The translations under genes were made by a program, and so were the position numbers. Below are positions 13,901 to 26,462 of a stretch of 64,000 nt of DNA, piece after piece; position 1 is the stretch's first letter; every line of letters begins with the position of its first letter. The notes beneath the pieces were generated by a model, which saw nothing but the letters and a program-made list of their open reading frames with translations, was not told where the DNA came from and made no database searches. Source of the DNA: Brugia malayi (Eukaryota; Nematoda; Chromadorea; Rhabditida; Onchocercidae); contig NW_025062475.1 of assembly GCF_000002995.4 (NCBI RefSeq), positions 12,680,687 to 12,744,686 of the forward strand, written 5' to 3'.

Positions 13901-16900
13901 ATACGCTATCACAACGGAAGCACTGAGTTTTCCATCAAATATAAACTGAAATATATAACTCATACGCGAAAAAGTTAACAATGAAGATCCGACTCGACTC
14001 ATAATATTATACCTTTTTATAATCATCAGACAAATCAGTCTCGGCTTCATGCAGAAAACAACTCTGATACGACGATCCCAAACAAAAGATTGCATTAACT
14101 TGTTGCGCACTTAAGGCTTCCGAAAACACATACAAAGCTGCTATCTGTCCACAGAATGGTTCTTCTCCATCGGGGCCACACCCAATACTACATTTATCAA
14201 AGTGTTCTGTTGTGGAGACGAACCTAAAAAAGAACGATTTTCAAAATATCACTAAAACATGATAAATACGTGAAAGTTGCAATAATTGATGACAATCAGA
14301 AAACAAATAAAGCATAACGGATACCACGACACGTCGAAAGACTCAATCATTTGGCCGTCCACAAAACATTGGATTTCACTCTTCGACCAACGAGAATAAA
14401 TATGCGAGATCGCAACATGATGCCACCTAAACAAAACTCGGTATAACAATTATATGAAGAAATTGTCTATAAGTAACAGAACAAGAAGAACGAACCTTCT
14501 AGGTGTCAATTCAAATCGTATACACCGTGCTGTTTCCTTACCTACGACTTTAATGCAACTGATAACCAAACAATTGCCCATAATATAACAGTTGTAACCA
14601 AGTCCTTTTGTGGTCCGAAAACTGAGAAAGAAAAATCTTTATTAATGAAACAAAAAAAAAAAAAAAAAACTAGAATTGAAACCTCCTATTTGAAACCCAG
14701 TCTTTTTGATCAACAATCAAAAAACATTTTAGTAATGAAATATACGCATACCAGTATATGTAGGGGCGCTCCTTTTCGAAGTTGACACTATTTAAAGGGT
14801 CCATTTTCAACCAAGTGCAAAAACTCCAGCCATTCTGATAAGGCCACTTTGTCAGCGGAGGTAATGCAATACCCTTAAACAGATACTTCTCAGCATTAAA
14901 CATTCTCGTTCTGCTACTTTTTTATCAGAATTTCTTTTAAAATTGAGGCAAAGAAACTAACTGCACTATGCACACCAGGAAACGAAAAGAAAACATCTGC
15001 ACCATCGCGTTTTGGCATTTCTCCTAGGACATCCAGAAGCTTGATCGAGTTCTTACGCTGTAATTTACCAACTACAACTTCGTGTTAAAAAAAGAGTAAA
15101 GAAGGGATATCAATAGATTATTTGATATCTCAGACATCACTGAACAATATAAAAAAAACAATAAGGAAAACACACAAACATACCCATTTTCTATTTACTG
15201 CCTTCAAAGCACGGAGAAATCTTTTGGTCTCCTTAACGGTGATACTGTAAGTTGTAAGCACTCCAAGAAGTTGTATTAATAAATCAGAGACAACTGCATC
15301 GCTATTTGATAACCGTTCAAGAATCTAAAATTCCTTCGAAAATTCATTTTATCAGAAAATACTTTAGAAAAGGTTCCAGCAAAATTAACCTCTAAGACGA
15401 GGCCAACTCTTGAGCAAGCTTGCATGTTACGTGCACTTTTGCGGACAACGCCAATGAAGACGCTCCATATTTCTGCCTAAAAAAAATTATGCAACTCTTA
15501 AATATAAAAGTCAGCACAAAGTAAAAAATCAATAGCTGCACGAAAAATGAAGATTATTAAAAATAATATCACCAAATTGATAAGAAAATGATAAGATAAA
15601 CCTCCAAGTGAGATGGAGCTTTGTCCAACAGGTGCAATAGACGAGTAATATTTCTGGAATCTCCGATAATAAAATTTGATTCAATATCGAATGTTCCACC
15701 AACAAGCTAGAAAAACGACTGTAAAAAACAAGAAGAAATGAATTTATTCACTGCTCATATAGTCATATATCTTTTCCTATTAAATAAAATATTTAAACTG
15801 ACCGTATTGAAGACTGAATCAACAATTTCTTTGTGTGTAAGAGTTTTGTCATGCAGACCCTGCTGCAATCTTTGAAATGTCTCATCGGGCATTTCGTCTA
15901 CTGAGTGAATTATTACAGTGTTATTTTCCACTTTATTCTTAATCAAATCAACTTGTTTTTCAAAACTTGACATAGCCTGAAAAACAAATTTTAGAAGGAA
16001 TGTTCGCGCTTTTGCTTTTTTCATTGAATTGATTCCGGCATTTTTCATAAACACTGAAATCACTGTTAAGCCTTATCTTCATTTCTTTGAAAAAAACCGC
16101 TCTGAATTGCTTGGATATTGTAACAGTATAGCTCCATAAAGATCAGTGCAACTTTTTAGTGTCACATTCAGTGTTTGTATTCATGGTATGTTATTGCTTC
16201 TACTGCTTACAAATGAAGCTCATGTATAAAGAGACAGAAGATGACCCAGCAATAGGAATTAGTTGTGTATCTAGAATGATACGACAGAGAAATTGAAGAA
16301 AATTTTCATGAATGTATATAAAGTCAATAACATGTCGAATATCCTAATTTAATGATACTACATGAAAGATTAAGAGAATGTGAGAGAGAGAAAAAAAGAA
16401 ATGGTAGATTCCAATATTTTTTAATTCCTTGAAAGTCTAGCACAGGGAATAAGTCGATTATGGAATGAATGTTATGAATTCCCTCATACTTTGAAGTCAT
16501 AATAATATATTCCATGCAGTACTAGTTTTCTGACTCCTCTACTTTTTTCATTTGACTCCTCATTTCATCTTCTTTTTTAAGAAAAAAAAATTATCAATAT
16601 TAAAATAATACAACAGGAAGTAACACATGTAAGATAAAGCAAAATACTATTCAACCTGCTCATCTTCCAAAGACTTATCATCTTCATCTCGGACATCAGC
16701 AACTTCTCCTTTATTGTGATTATCAACAATATCATCTACAGCTTCCTTCAGCATGCTGCTACTAGATAAATCATTAGCAGTTGATATTACGCTTCTTTCG
16801 TCCAATCTAACATCCTCCATTTCACCTTCATTTTCAGCGTCACACAAATTCTGCAAATTTCCTGCTACTTATCGGATTTCTAACACAGTCACTTCGCTAT

Positions 16901-17451
16901 TGCCATATTTATTGAGCTCATAAATGTACAGGTAAACTCAAAGTACTAACTTTACGATTGCTTATAGACAACTGATCACCAAAAACCGTTGTGTAAGGTA
17001 CCATTTTCATAATCACTTCATAATAAAAGAAGAAGCTTAGTTCACACCAAACAACAAGTGATATGGCTGTTAAGAATGACCAAAAATGTGCAAGATAAGT
17101 TACTGATAATGAGTACAGCATGCTTATCATTAAAGACATTGATCGAGATAATGCAGATTCTTCATTCGTTATCAACAAACACTGATAATTGCATCAGTTC
17201 TAATAAAAGTGAGAAGATAGAAAGAACAGCGATAATAACGAAATGAGCTAAGCTTAGACTGACTAGAAGTAATCAATTACCTGCATGTGACCAGCAGTAT
17301 TACAACTTCCTGCATTTCTGGTGTCAACTGCAATCACCTCAATCTTACTATCACTAATATCGAAGGTGGACATTCTCGGCTCCAACACGGCAGTTCCTCC
17401 TGCCTTGCGTTTCTCTTCTCCTCTCTGAAATAACTCAATTTGAAGTCTCAT
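4441..17451 (-). CDS. sel-2: Neurobeachin/LRBA family BEACH protein (SEL-2), N-terminal 1,767 residues
   Basis: Thirty-five minus-strand exons with consistent phase: 17451-17281, 16850-16656, 15976-15803, 15706-15602, 15476-15390, 15324-15184, 15057-14962, 14873-14752, 14621-14496, 14426-14325, 14223-14013, 13945-13805, 13716-13583, 12753-12645, 12536-12384, 12126-11942, 11648-11507, 11296-11106, 10903-10651, 10541-10287, 9951-9844, 9788-9613, 9538-9388, 9309-9126, 9034-8901, 8832-8746, 8482-8335, 8268-8075, 7885-7702, 7624-7499, 7177-7065, 6986-6817, 6724-6589, 6432-6273, 4577-4441. Sum 5,301 nt. Landmarks: concanavalin-like domain ~324-510 ([14 protein letters not shown]), armadillo-like region ~560-1035 ([17 protein letters not shown]), [25 protein letters not shown], and the first PH strands ~1730-1767 ([14 protein letters not shown]). 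Rest of PH, BEACH and WD40 lie left of the window. Family role: vesicle and endosomal trafficking; SEL-2 dampens LIN-12/Notch. The start is uncertain: an acceptor-like site ending at 17425 could mark an upstream exon or a trans-splice site. Confidence 0.95.
7927..7992. repeat. (TA)33 microsatellite
   Basis: Uninterrupted TA dinucleotides, 66 bp, in the sel-2 intron 7886-8074 between exons 28 and 29. It is likely polymorphic and could extrude as a cruciform. Confidence 0.97.
11651..11688. repeat. (AAAT)n/(TA)n compound microsatellite
   Basis: Several AAAT units run directly into about nine TA units, just upstream of sel-2 exon 17 on the minus strand (intron 11649-11941). Confidence 0.85.
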
Positions 17452-17802
17452 GCCGCACAATCCATTTACGTAAGAAGTACTTTAATCCGCTCAGCGCTTT
17501 TCACCTATATCAACTTTTTTCATATAAATCTACCACTGAACGAATTATACAAAATGTAACGAATACCTTCTCACCAATACTTACTTAGTTCTATCCACGT
17601 CACGTCCACAAGCAATAACTTACCAAGACAACCACCTGTAGGAGAGGAAGTATCCACCACCACTGACTCAGAAGACTTACGTGTGGCGAAGTGCACTGTT
17701 TGGTGTGAGATGCACTTTGCTATGTGATGGACAACTTCACTGCTTTGTCGACGAGGTCAGGAGTTGCGGTCAGTTGAGGGGTCATTCCTGTGTCTGCTAC
17801 AG
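17452..17802. promoter_or_regulatory. Divergent intergenic region between sel-2 and the 496-residue gene
   Basis: About 350 bp separate the first minus-strand coding exon (ATG at 17451) from the plus-strand ATG at 17803. No clear TATA box is visible. Part is less AT-rich than its surroundings. It is the likely shared promoter of a head-to-head pair, although undetected 5' exons would enlarge or move it. Confidence 0.5.
17785..17802 (+). other. Candidate trans-splice acceptor abutting a start codon
   Basis: A pyrimidine-containing stretch ending in CTGCTACAG stands immediately before ATG at 17803. In nematodes this is the arrangement expected of a spliced-leader acceptor. An ordinary cis acceptor with an unseen 5' exon is the alternative; the frame is also open upstream to 17764, but without an ATG. 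Confidence 0.4.
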
Positions 17803-20800
17803 ATGGCGCAAATGTACAGTGCTACTTATGTGCCACGAGGACCAACAACCCAGCCACAACACTGTTCACCTCAGCTCGGACTCATTGTCCAATGTCCATA
17901 CTGCGCTTCACATTTCAATTTTTCTCCACGCTTCATTTACCCACAAGTTTGTTCTCATTTTTCATATATAACTGAATATTATACATGAAATGAGAGCTTC
18001 AGACTGTAGGCAGGCAAATTGCAATAAACCGAGAATGCTATGCTTGACTGTTATTTGGTTTGCTTGAGAAGATATCGATAGACGGATAATGATAAATATT
18101 ACTTTGATGAGGGTTAATGAGGAAATAAGTGTTTGACTTATTAGCATATTAATTTTCAGATCTGTTCTTATTTTCTTTATTTTTTACTTTCTTTCCTATT
18201 TCACTTAATCGCTTTTGTTTTCATTCCTTTTTTTTTTTTTTTTTTTTTTTTTTTTCTATAAAAATGATAGAAATAATGGATCATTACATAATAATATGAT
18301 GTTTGCTCATTTTTCACACTTTTTCCTTTAGAGATGGCCACAAAATGTCACATACTCACAAGGGTCAAACTTCCAATACATCCAACCATTCACTCAGTAT
18401 CTGAGTCCGCAAACCGGTGCACCGCCAACTTTCTATCCATCGACACCTCCAGCGTTTTATATATTTGGTGTAAACCAAGTACATCAGGAAATAAGGGATA
18501 ATACTAACAGTACACAATATGCTGTAAATATAAATGATATGATCGTTCATCGAATACGCGATATCCTTATTGATATCTTAACTTCATCCATGTGTGCGGT
18601 GAGGATTTTGTTTCGTAGTAAGAAAGAACTAAAGTAATAGATAGTTGTTATCTTACCATATTCGGCATGTTAGTAGAATATACAACTTTCACTTTTCTCG
18701 TTCCATATTTCATCAACTGATTATTTTAATGAGAATTCTTTTATATCATCACATTTGCTAGACAGCGATTAGGTATAGCTATAAACTGTACAACAAACTG
18801 TTTCCTGATTTTGCACACTTTTTAAAAGGCTAGTTAAGAACTTTTTTTTTAGATTTTATGATTTTGTACCACCTTAGCCTTTTCCAGTTAACTCCACTCT
18901 GTATAAATAATGTCTTTAGTATGGTGTTGGCGTTTCTCAGCTAATGATTTTGTTGAAACAGTCATGTGAGAAAGACAAGATAGTATTGCCATCATCAGTA
19001 ATGCATGGCTTCATGGATTTCTTGCGCAACGAAATGACTGATTATGTTGAGGTTGAAGATGATCTTTGTCGTTATCGCCATCCAACGCTTCCTATTCAAG
19101 TAAGAAATTTTGTGAACCACTTTATTTATTCATTCTGAATTAACTAACTACTAAGCCTGTTCATCGAAATTTTAGTTTCCAGGGATATTAGCTACAACTA
19201 CTTACTGTAATTTTTGTTAATTTAATTTTCACTTTCAAAAACCGTTGATAAATTCTTATAACTTGCGGATTTTATCGCCATGCCTAGTAAGATTTTTATT
19301 TTGACCATGATAAGTAATTAAAAACTGCCGTACGAAAGAAAGACTAAAAGAGAGCTACTATAAGTCCATGTGGCCTAGAGAATGGTAATGTGAAAAGAAT
19401 TCGAGAGATTAAATGTTGTTATATAAAAAAAAGTCTGATATGAAATACTTAAGTGGAAATAACGAACAAATAATAATTTTGCTGAAATAAAATCGGTGAT
19501 AAGTGGAGATCTGTATTTGAACAATTGGTTACGGCACATAAAAAGTCTCTTATTTATTTCAGGACAATAGAAGAAATCCACATTGTTGTGATATGTTTGT
19601 GAGATCCAGAAGCTATTTTTTTTTTATAGGAACTGTTTTTCAGGAAGAAAGCATTTCAAGTTCATCAGTTTGTGAAGGAACGTCCGGTAACTCTGAAACG
19701 TCTCCTGCTGCTTTAGTCCCTTGGCAAGTTGACGTAAAAGGAACTTATTCTGCAGATAATGTGAAAAAAGTCGTATCCAAAGAACAAGTAATGAATGAAA
19801 ATATTGCATTGTCACTTAGCCTCACTGAATTCCATGGCAATAAGGTAAGGATGACATGAAATTGCTTTTTATAGCAATGATTTCATGACGGTTTTTTGAA
19901 TTACATGCTAACAGCCTTCTATAATATCAGAAATATGTATGAGTAAAACGTAGAGATATTCTACGAGTTACTTAGTACATTATGAATAGAGGCAGAACTG
20001 TCAAGTATCTCTTTTTGTTTAAGTTACTAAAGCATTTGCTTGCAAATGCTTAAATCACATTTCAGAATAATATTTGCATCTTATATCAAAGTTTCATATC
20101 CTTGAAAATTTAGAGCAAAGAGTTTTATGGTGAAATAGAACATCGTAGCAATGATGATACTATAACTGACAATGATACTACAATAATTTCTGATGAAGAC
20201 AGAAAATATAATGTATTGCACGGACATATCGAAGCTAATGCGATTTCGGAGTGCTCATATATGTGAGTTAGCATTCAAAAAATTTCTTAATTATGTTATA
20301 CGTCATTCAGTCTTCAAAGATATCACACTTGAAAGGTTTCAAAATTATGGCATGATGCAACTTGAAATTCGAATTCAAATATCTACGACAATTTATGTTA
20401 CATAGTTCAAAGTGGCTGTTTTAGGAGAAATAATCTAACAAAAATTATGGAGGAATGGAAGAAAATTTTTGTCGGTGACTTGAAAGAACTGATTAGATAT
20501 TTACGGATGATCGATGATTACTTTCAAGAAAACGATAGCAAATTTACTTTGTCAGGATTCAAGGTTTGTCTCTGTTCTCTTTTGCTACACTGGAAGAAAT
20601 ATTCGTTTCTAGTATATGTGTGCATATAGGAAGTCTTTGGAGAATTAAATAAACGATGGGAATTTTGCGACATTGATTTGGTAGAGATGGGTATAATAAA
20701 TATGGTGCAGGGTACTGGTTGGAATGAAGAACCTGTTCTTATCGTCAATCCCGTTGTCAGGTATTCATTTAATCTTTCAAGAAATTCATTTTTATATAGT

Positions 20801-21479
20801 TAGCTTTTGTTCAGTGTCTTTCTGTCGACAATTATGAAGAAAACAATTATGTGAAAACTTTCTCCAGGAAAATGGTATTTCCAGAAGTGGCTGAACTTGC
20901 TAAGGAAATCTATAATTTCCTGTCAAAATTGTTACCATCTGTGAATTCTGTGAAAGTTGAAGTTATTGTTCGCACAGTGGTAAATGTTTAACTTATTAAA
21001 AAGGTCGGTGGTGTCTGGACTGATCAGCGTAGTTAGCAAAATGAAATCGGGCTATAAATTTCAGAATTTTGGTATTAATAACAAGAAAACGATAGACGAG
21101 AAGTATACTCTGCTGTGGGAAGTATTCAGTGACTCTCATTTTCAAAATGTTTTTGTCGTTGACGTTTTACAAAAGCAAAATAAAGGTAAGTTGAGTGATG
21201 AAAAAATCAAGTTATGCAGTGACTTCTTCCACTTTTTATGTTAAAAAATTTTAATAGTCTCAGGATGGTGATAGAGACAGTTTATCATTCATACACTATT
21301 ACGTGGATACTCAAAACGTTAAATCGACAAAAATGATAGCGAATTAGTAAAGACTAAACTTACAGCTGCACAGAGCATGTAAGTTATTAATCTATAAACT
21401 AAGTGTTTCAGAACGTGGTTTTGATGTAATGATACGACTCAATACGAACTTAAATCTGTTCAGAATATTTAATGAATAA
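17803..21479 (+). CDS. Unrecognised 496-residue protein, ten exons
   Basis: Exons 17803-17946, 18332-18598, 18941-19099, 19644-19844, 20114-20262, 20425-20563, 20630-20760, 20868-20979, 21065-21185, 21412-21479 (TAA). Phases close exactly (1,491 nt). I do not recognise the family. Residues 1-110 are rich in P, Q, Y, S and T and carry a CPYC pair at 31-34, possibly half of a zinc site. Residues ~113-190 look globular (helical segments around DMIVHRIRDILIDIL and HGFMDFLRNEM). Residues ~190-305 are Ser/Thr/Asp-rich and probably disordered. Residues ~307-496 look like a second globular domain (WKKIFVGDLKELIRYL, FGELNKRWEFCDIDL, ending RLNTNLNLFRIFNE). No signal peptide or membrane segment is apparent. 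It is divergent from sel-2 and lies about 1 kb upstream of gro-1 on the same strand. A possible polyadenylation signal AATAAA is at 21490. Splice coherence makes it a real gene. Confidence 0.8.
18224..18255. repeat. Poly-T run
   Basis: A run of about 30 T in the first intron of the 496-residue gene. Similar 14-24 nt A/T runs recur in other introns (for example 1456-1479, 21613-21625, 32859-32880, 33938-33955, 35932-35950, 53716-53737, 53994-54014). Confidence 0.9.
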
Positions 21480-22500
21480 TCCCGAAGAAAATAAAAATTT
21501 AGTAAAGATAGATATTTGGTAATGCGTATCGATGAATATACAGTAGTATTCTGGAGTTATAATATGTGTTTCAGCTGTTGAAAGGATTTTTCAACTTATT
21601 TTGATTTGTTTTTTTTTTTTTTTTTTCTTTATGAGTTTCTTCACTAATTACAGTCTTGAACTGATTTTTTTTTTTTTTTTTTGTACGTGGAATGATTTTG
21701 AATCAATTGCTACTTAAAAATGAAGTAGCATCTTGTAGTGAAGAAAAAAAAAAACTTTTTGTTAGAAAAAAAAAAAGACGTGTCATTAGGTTAACAACAT
21801 ATTACTGGTTTTTTTTTCCTCCTATTTGTCAGCAATAAATAACTGATGTGGTTTTTTTTAAATGTATATTACGTTAATGCATTCCTTATGCGGGTATCTG
21901 TTGTTTTATTTAACCTGTATATTTGTTGTGTAGTTCCATTCTCTCTGATCATTTTAACGTAATAGTTGAATATATATTGTAGTCCGTTGATGTATTATAT
22001 ACTTTTGTTGCTCTCTTTTTCTAACTTTTGTTTTTTCAAAAGATTTGCCATAAATTGACATCACTGCTATTATTGTTAATACAGTGTAATTCTTTTTCTT
22101 AGAAGTTTTGATGTGCTGCACCACTTTTTTAAACATATTTTTTGTGATCTTATCACAGTCACTGTGCTTTTGTCTGAGCTGAATTTGACATCAAAATATC
22201 TTTAAGGAATGCTAAAAAACATAGGAAGTGCTCTTTTCCTTAGTAGTAATTGCAGCGTGTTTCCATATTTATTTTTGAAAAAAAGTTGCATCTATTTTTT
22301 TAAAGTGCTATTAAACAGAAATCGAGTGTAAGGAATACTATAAGCATCATCTTTAAATCATTTTTTTCTTCGCAGATTTAAATCTGCAGTCATTTTAATC
22401 CAGAACGAAGTGCTTCATCCTCTTTTTTCTTTCGTTCTTGCAGGAATTATACTCTGAGAGATTTGACGTTAACCATAAAAAGTATTGTGTAATAAAAGGA
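21480..22500. other. T-rich intergenic region upstream of gro-1
   Basis: About 1 kb with repeated T runs (around 21610, 21665 and 21810) and no convincing coding sequence. It ends in a good acceptor (TTTCGTTCTTGCAG, to 22440) 60 nt before the first gro-1 ATG. That site could receive a spliced leader or join an unseen non-coding exon. Confidence 0.5.
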
Positions 22501-25500
22501 ATGCTTACTTCCCACTTACGTACTGTCAAATCAATTTTCCAAAAATTGTGGTGTAGAGTGAATAATTGCCGATTAACGTTATCTCCGGCGGAAATGTCAA
22601 GTATGAAACCCCTAATTGTCATTTTGGGTTGTACAGGAACCGGTAAAAGTGATTTAGGCATTGCAGTGGCGAAGAACTTTAATGGTGAAGTAATCAGTGC
22701 CGATTCAATGCAAATTTATAAGGGTTGGTGAAACTTTCAAATTTCGAAAATTAGAAAGTACTGTCAACAGATAAAAAGCGAAGGTGGGAGTATGTTTTGC
22801 CCGTATCTATTTTTGTGGAAGTAAATCAAGGATGAGTATTATCCATGATATTTTTGTCCGAGAAAGTGCTAGGAAGACAACTCATACTTCAGTTAATTAT
22901 GCTAATGATCATAAATCGATATTCTATAGTAGCAGAAACCGAGGCCTTATTAAATCAAAAGAGTAAAAAAAGGAATTTCTGACCCTTCGGATGATAAAGT
23001 CATCTGTTGTAGTCTTTAATTCATGAAAAAACTTCTTTGTGTAATGCTATTTTACGATATGATCGCAAAGATTATATGTGTATGTGCTATTATAGTAGTG
23101 AGGGAAGAATAATAAGTAAGGCTTTTCTAATTTACTGACAATCACATATGTCATGCATTTTGTACGACTGAACTTAGTGAGGAAGAAACAGGATTTCTAA
23201 GCTTATAATTTAAATTTCGAGGAGTTGCTTTTAGGCTTGGATATTGCTACAAATAAAGTGTCACAGGAAGACATGAATGGCGTGAAGCATCATATGATGA
23301 GCTTTGTTGAACCTTCCACCTCTACATATAATGTACACGAGTAAGCATAATTTTATTAGATTAATTTCAGTTTTTCTAAGAATTAGTCTTCTATTTATTT
23401 CCAGATTTACTAGCAGAGTACTGATTTTATTAGAAGATCTTTGGCGTGCTGGCAAGCTGCCTGTTATTGTTGGCGGTACGGGGTATTATATTGAAGGGAT
23501 TTTGTTCAAAGATAGTTTGATATCAACTAACACATTCGGTATCAGTTTTACGAAGTTTCTTTTGCACTAGTTTTTAATAAAATGTGTATGTCCTGGACTT
23601 CATATATAATGCTGTTGTTTTGAAGATTTCCATTTATTTGTTACTTTAAATGATTAGCAAAAAGTCCGAACTTACATTTTTGTTGTAGATGTTGAATTAG
23701 TGATTTAAGATTTTAGTGATGTGATTCAGTGCCTTTGATTTTATCCAATAAAAGATACACTTAAGAGTTTACTGTCGCCAGTTTTATTTGCGAAAAATGA
23801 TTGTCGGATTATTAATTGTTTCTCAAATTTGTATTTAATAGATGCTAAGAATGATTTCGAAGATCTCTCAGATGATGAAGTTTATGAATTATTGAAACAT
23901 GTCGATTTGGAATCTGCGATGCAAGTAAGCTATTAATCTTTCCATTTCCGGTATCACTAATTGTTCTGATTATCATGATGGATACCGAGTAAACTTCTTA
24001 CATACTGTAACGCACGGCACAACTTGACGGAACGTTAAATGCGCTGTAAGATGTATTCGAACAACAACTTGTCCTTATTAAATGGTTGAAGTGTAACTTC
24101 CCCTAGCTATTGTAAGGTATGTTGTGAAATTGTAAAAGTTCCTCGACTTATGAATCTATCTTTAGGTGCATAAGAACAATCGTTTTCGCGTTGTTCGTGC
24201 TTTGCAAATTTATTACGCAACAGGACAGCGTAAAAGTGAGTATTTGGAAGAGCAGCATCGAAGGACAGAAGTAGACGAAAGGCTGCGTTTTAGAAATGTG
24301 TTATTATTTATTTTGGATGCTCATAAGGAATTGTTGGAAAAACGGCTTAATGAAAGAGTCGCAAAAATGATTGAAAAAGGATTAAGGAGAGAAGTTGAAA
24401 ATTTTTATGAACAGGTGAATGATAAAATAGTATAACTGAGAAGTTTACTAAAAATGATGAAGGAAAAATTAGAACGAGTCATTGTTAGGTGTAATTGTTC
24501 AGATATAAGCACAAGTTATGGAAGATTTTAAAGTGTATTCAGTTCGATGCAGGAATTGTCGTATACTCAGGATCGTGTTTTAGTTAAGAGCTTGAACTGC
24601 TACCAATCACAATTGCTCGTTATGCTAATTGGGTGTATTTTATAATACTTAGTTCCTATATGTCTAAAGTTAATACTATTCAGGTATTTATATTATTATG
24701 CCAGTACTACCTAATTGCCATCACTCTATGATTATTATTCTATTGACTTCTTCAAATCATCCGCATTGCTCTTACAAACTCGAGTAGATAAATTACATTG
24801 ACTTATTATATTACTTTAATTCAACATCAACAAATTGTTACAGTACCGTCATTGTCTCACAGCTCATGGAGTATCTCAGTCAATTGCGATAAAGGAATTC
24901 CATGATTATCTACAGCTAACTCCGGATGAACGGTACACGGAATTGGGTGATAAACTGTTCAGCGAAGGTTGTGAAGCTCTGAAATTGCATACACGGCAGT
25001 ATTCACGAAGGCAACGGCGATGGATTAAACAGCATTTGCTCGGAGGAGGTACTTTAACTGAGGTTAGCATTGCATTCACTTTTTTCATGCTTCATGTGAT
25101 CAAAATTAAGCCTTTGTTGTTTATTAAGAGTTATGTTTAGACAAAGTTATATTTACTTTTGTTTTTAGCAACAGTTCCATTCTAATTTTTGTTTCAGTCA
25201 ACCAATATAGCATTTTTGGATACCTCGGAGAATTTTTATGATGTCGTAGTGCCTAATGGATTGAATAGAATCGAAAAGTTCCTAAGCGTTATTAATGACG
25301 ATGTTTTTCTCAAGCGAATCAATGCAGAAAAAGCAAAACCCTTCACAGTTGATTTTAACTACAGGAAACTGGCGAACCAAGTTAGAATGTCCACTTTCTT
25401 ATTTCCTTCTCGAAAATTTGTAAACTATCTTCCAGTTACTACACTTCTCAAAACTACTAGGAGTAAATGATGAACACAAAATAGTGAGCTAGATTATGAT

Positions 25501-25678
25501 TGTCATTCGTTTATTGCATGAAAATAATTGATACCATTCATGGTTATTTCAGATTTATCGCTGTGAAACATGTAAAATTGATGTGCACGGAACGATCAAC
25601 TGGGAAGCTCACTTGAAAGGCAGAAAGCATCGGAGAATGCTTAATAAAAAAGGAAATGAATCACAAGCACATGAATAA
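22501..25678 (+). CDS. gro-1: tRNA dimethylallyltransferase (MiaA/TRIT1 family) with C-terminal zinc finger
   Basis: Exons 22501-22723, 23235-23340, 23405-23538, 23842-23924, 24166-24414, 24844-25062, 25198-25380, 25553-25678 (TAA). They total 1,323 nt, 440 residues, with all phases consistent. Family knowledge: it transfers an isopentenyl group from dimethylallyl diphosphate to A37 of tRNAs reading UNN codons. Seen: P-loop GCTGTGKS at 43-50, [58 protein letters not shown], and a U1-like C2H2 finger near the C-terminus (CETC, then HLKGRKH). The first 31 residues are basic and lack acidic residues until Glu31, like a mitochondrial presequence. Further Met codons at 32 (22594) and 35 would give a form beginning just before the catalytic core, matching the dual localisation known for GRO-1. 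A possible polyadenylation signal lies at 26150. Confidence 0.96.
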
Positions 25679-26462
25679 GTCAAAGGATTAGTTTACTGTT
25701 TATAATCTATCAAAGATTGGAAACTACATTTCCTGAATATAGTTCTGGATCAATGTAAAGAGGATGAATACAAGATTACATTTCTTTGTAGGTAAAGATT
25801 GGGAATATCGATAATATGGTCAATTATCCTTTACATTTTAATATTTGATGGTAATTCCCTCTTGAATGATGATTTGTCCACTTTTATGTTAGCATTATGA
25901 AAAGAGTGGGATTGAAGTAAGAGAACTTGTCAAGCTACACTGAATGGTATACGGTTCACATTATTCTCTATCTGCATTATAATCAATGAGTGAAATTCTG
26001 GACATAATACATCTCCTAACAGATGAGAGATAATTAGTGAATGAGAATCACCAACTCAGATGCCTGCATGATTGTTTTGTTATTGCTCAAAAAACTAAGC
26101 TTGATTGTAAAACTTAAGTTTGATATATCGAAGTACTTGAAAGTTCAGGAATAAAATTTGTCATTTGTTTCTGGAGAAACTTATGCCACTGTTTTCAACG
26201 TGATACTACTGAAATTTTCTTTGCAAGTTTTTTTTTTTTTGTTTTTTCAAAAAAAGGAGAAGGCTCTATGCAGAAATTAGAAAGTACAGTTCCTACCATC
26301 GAAACTTGCATCATGTGGTATTACATTTTATTTGCATTACACACCAACACATTCCACATTATCCCTATCATTGACAATATCAGCCAAATTACGCTTTATA
26401 CAGGTTACATGTAAAAGTTTTAGCATAGTTAAGTTGTAAAAAGTGAAGAGTTATTTACAAGC
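25679..26462. other. Intergenic region between gro-1 and feh-1
   Basis: AT-rich. It contains an AATAAA at 26150-26155 that may end gro-1 transcripts and a T run near 26230. It must also hold the feh-1 promoter if the start at 26463 is right. No open frame of note was seen. Confidence 0.6.

Noticed and set aside
14874..14910. Extension of neurobeachin exon 8 upstream to an in-frame ATG near 14903
   Set aside because: Every acceptor in that stretch leaves the wrong phase. TTTAAG at 14874 restores phase 0 and gives the conserved [15 protein letters not shown].
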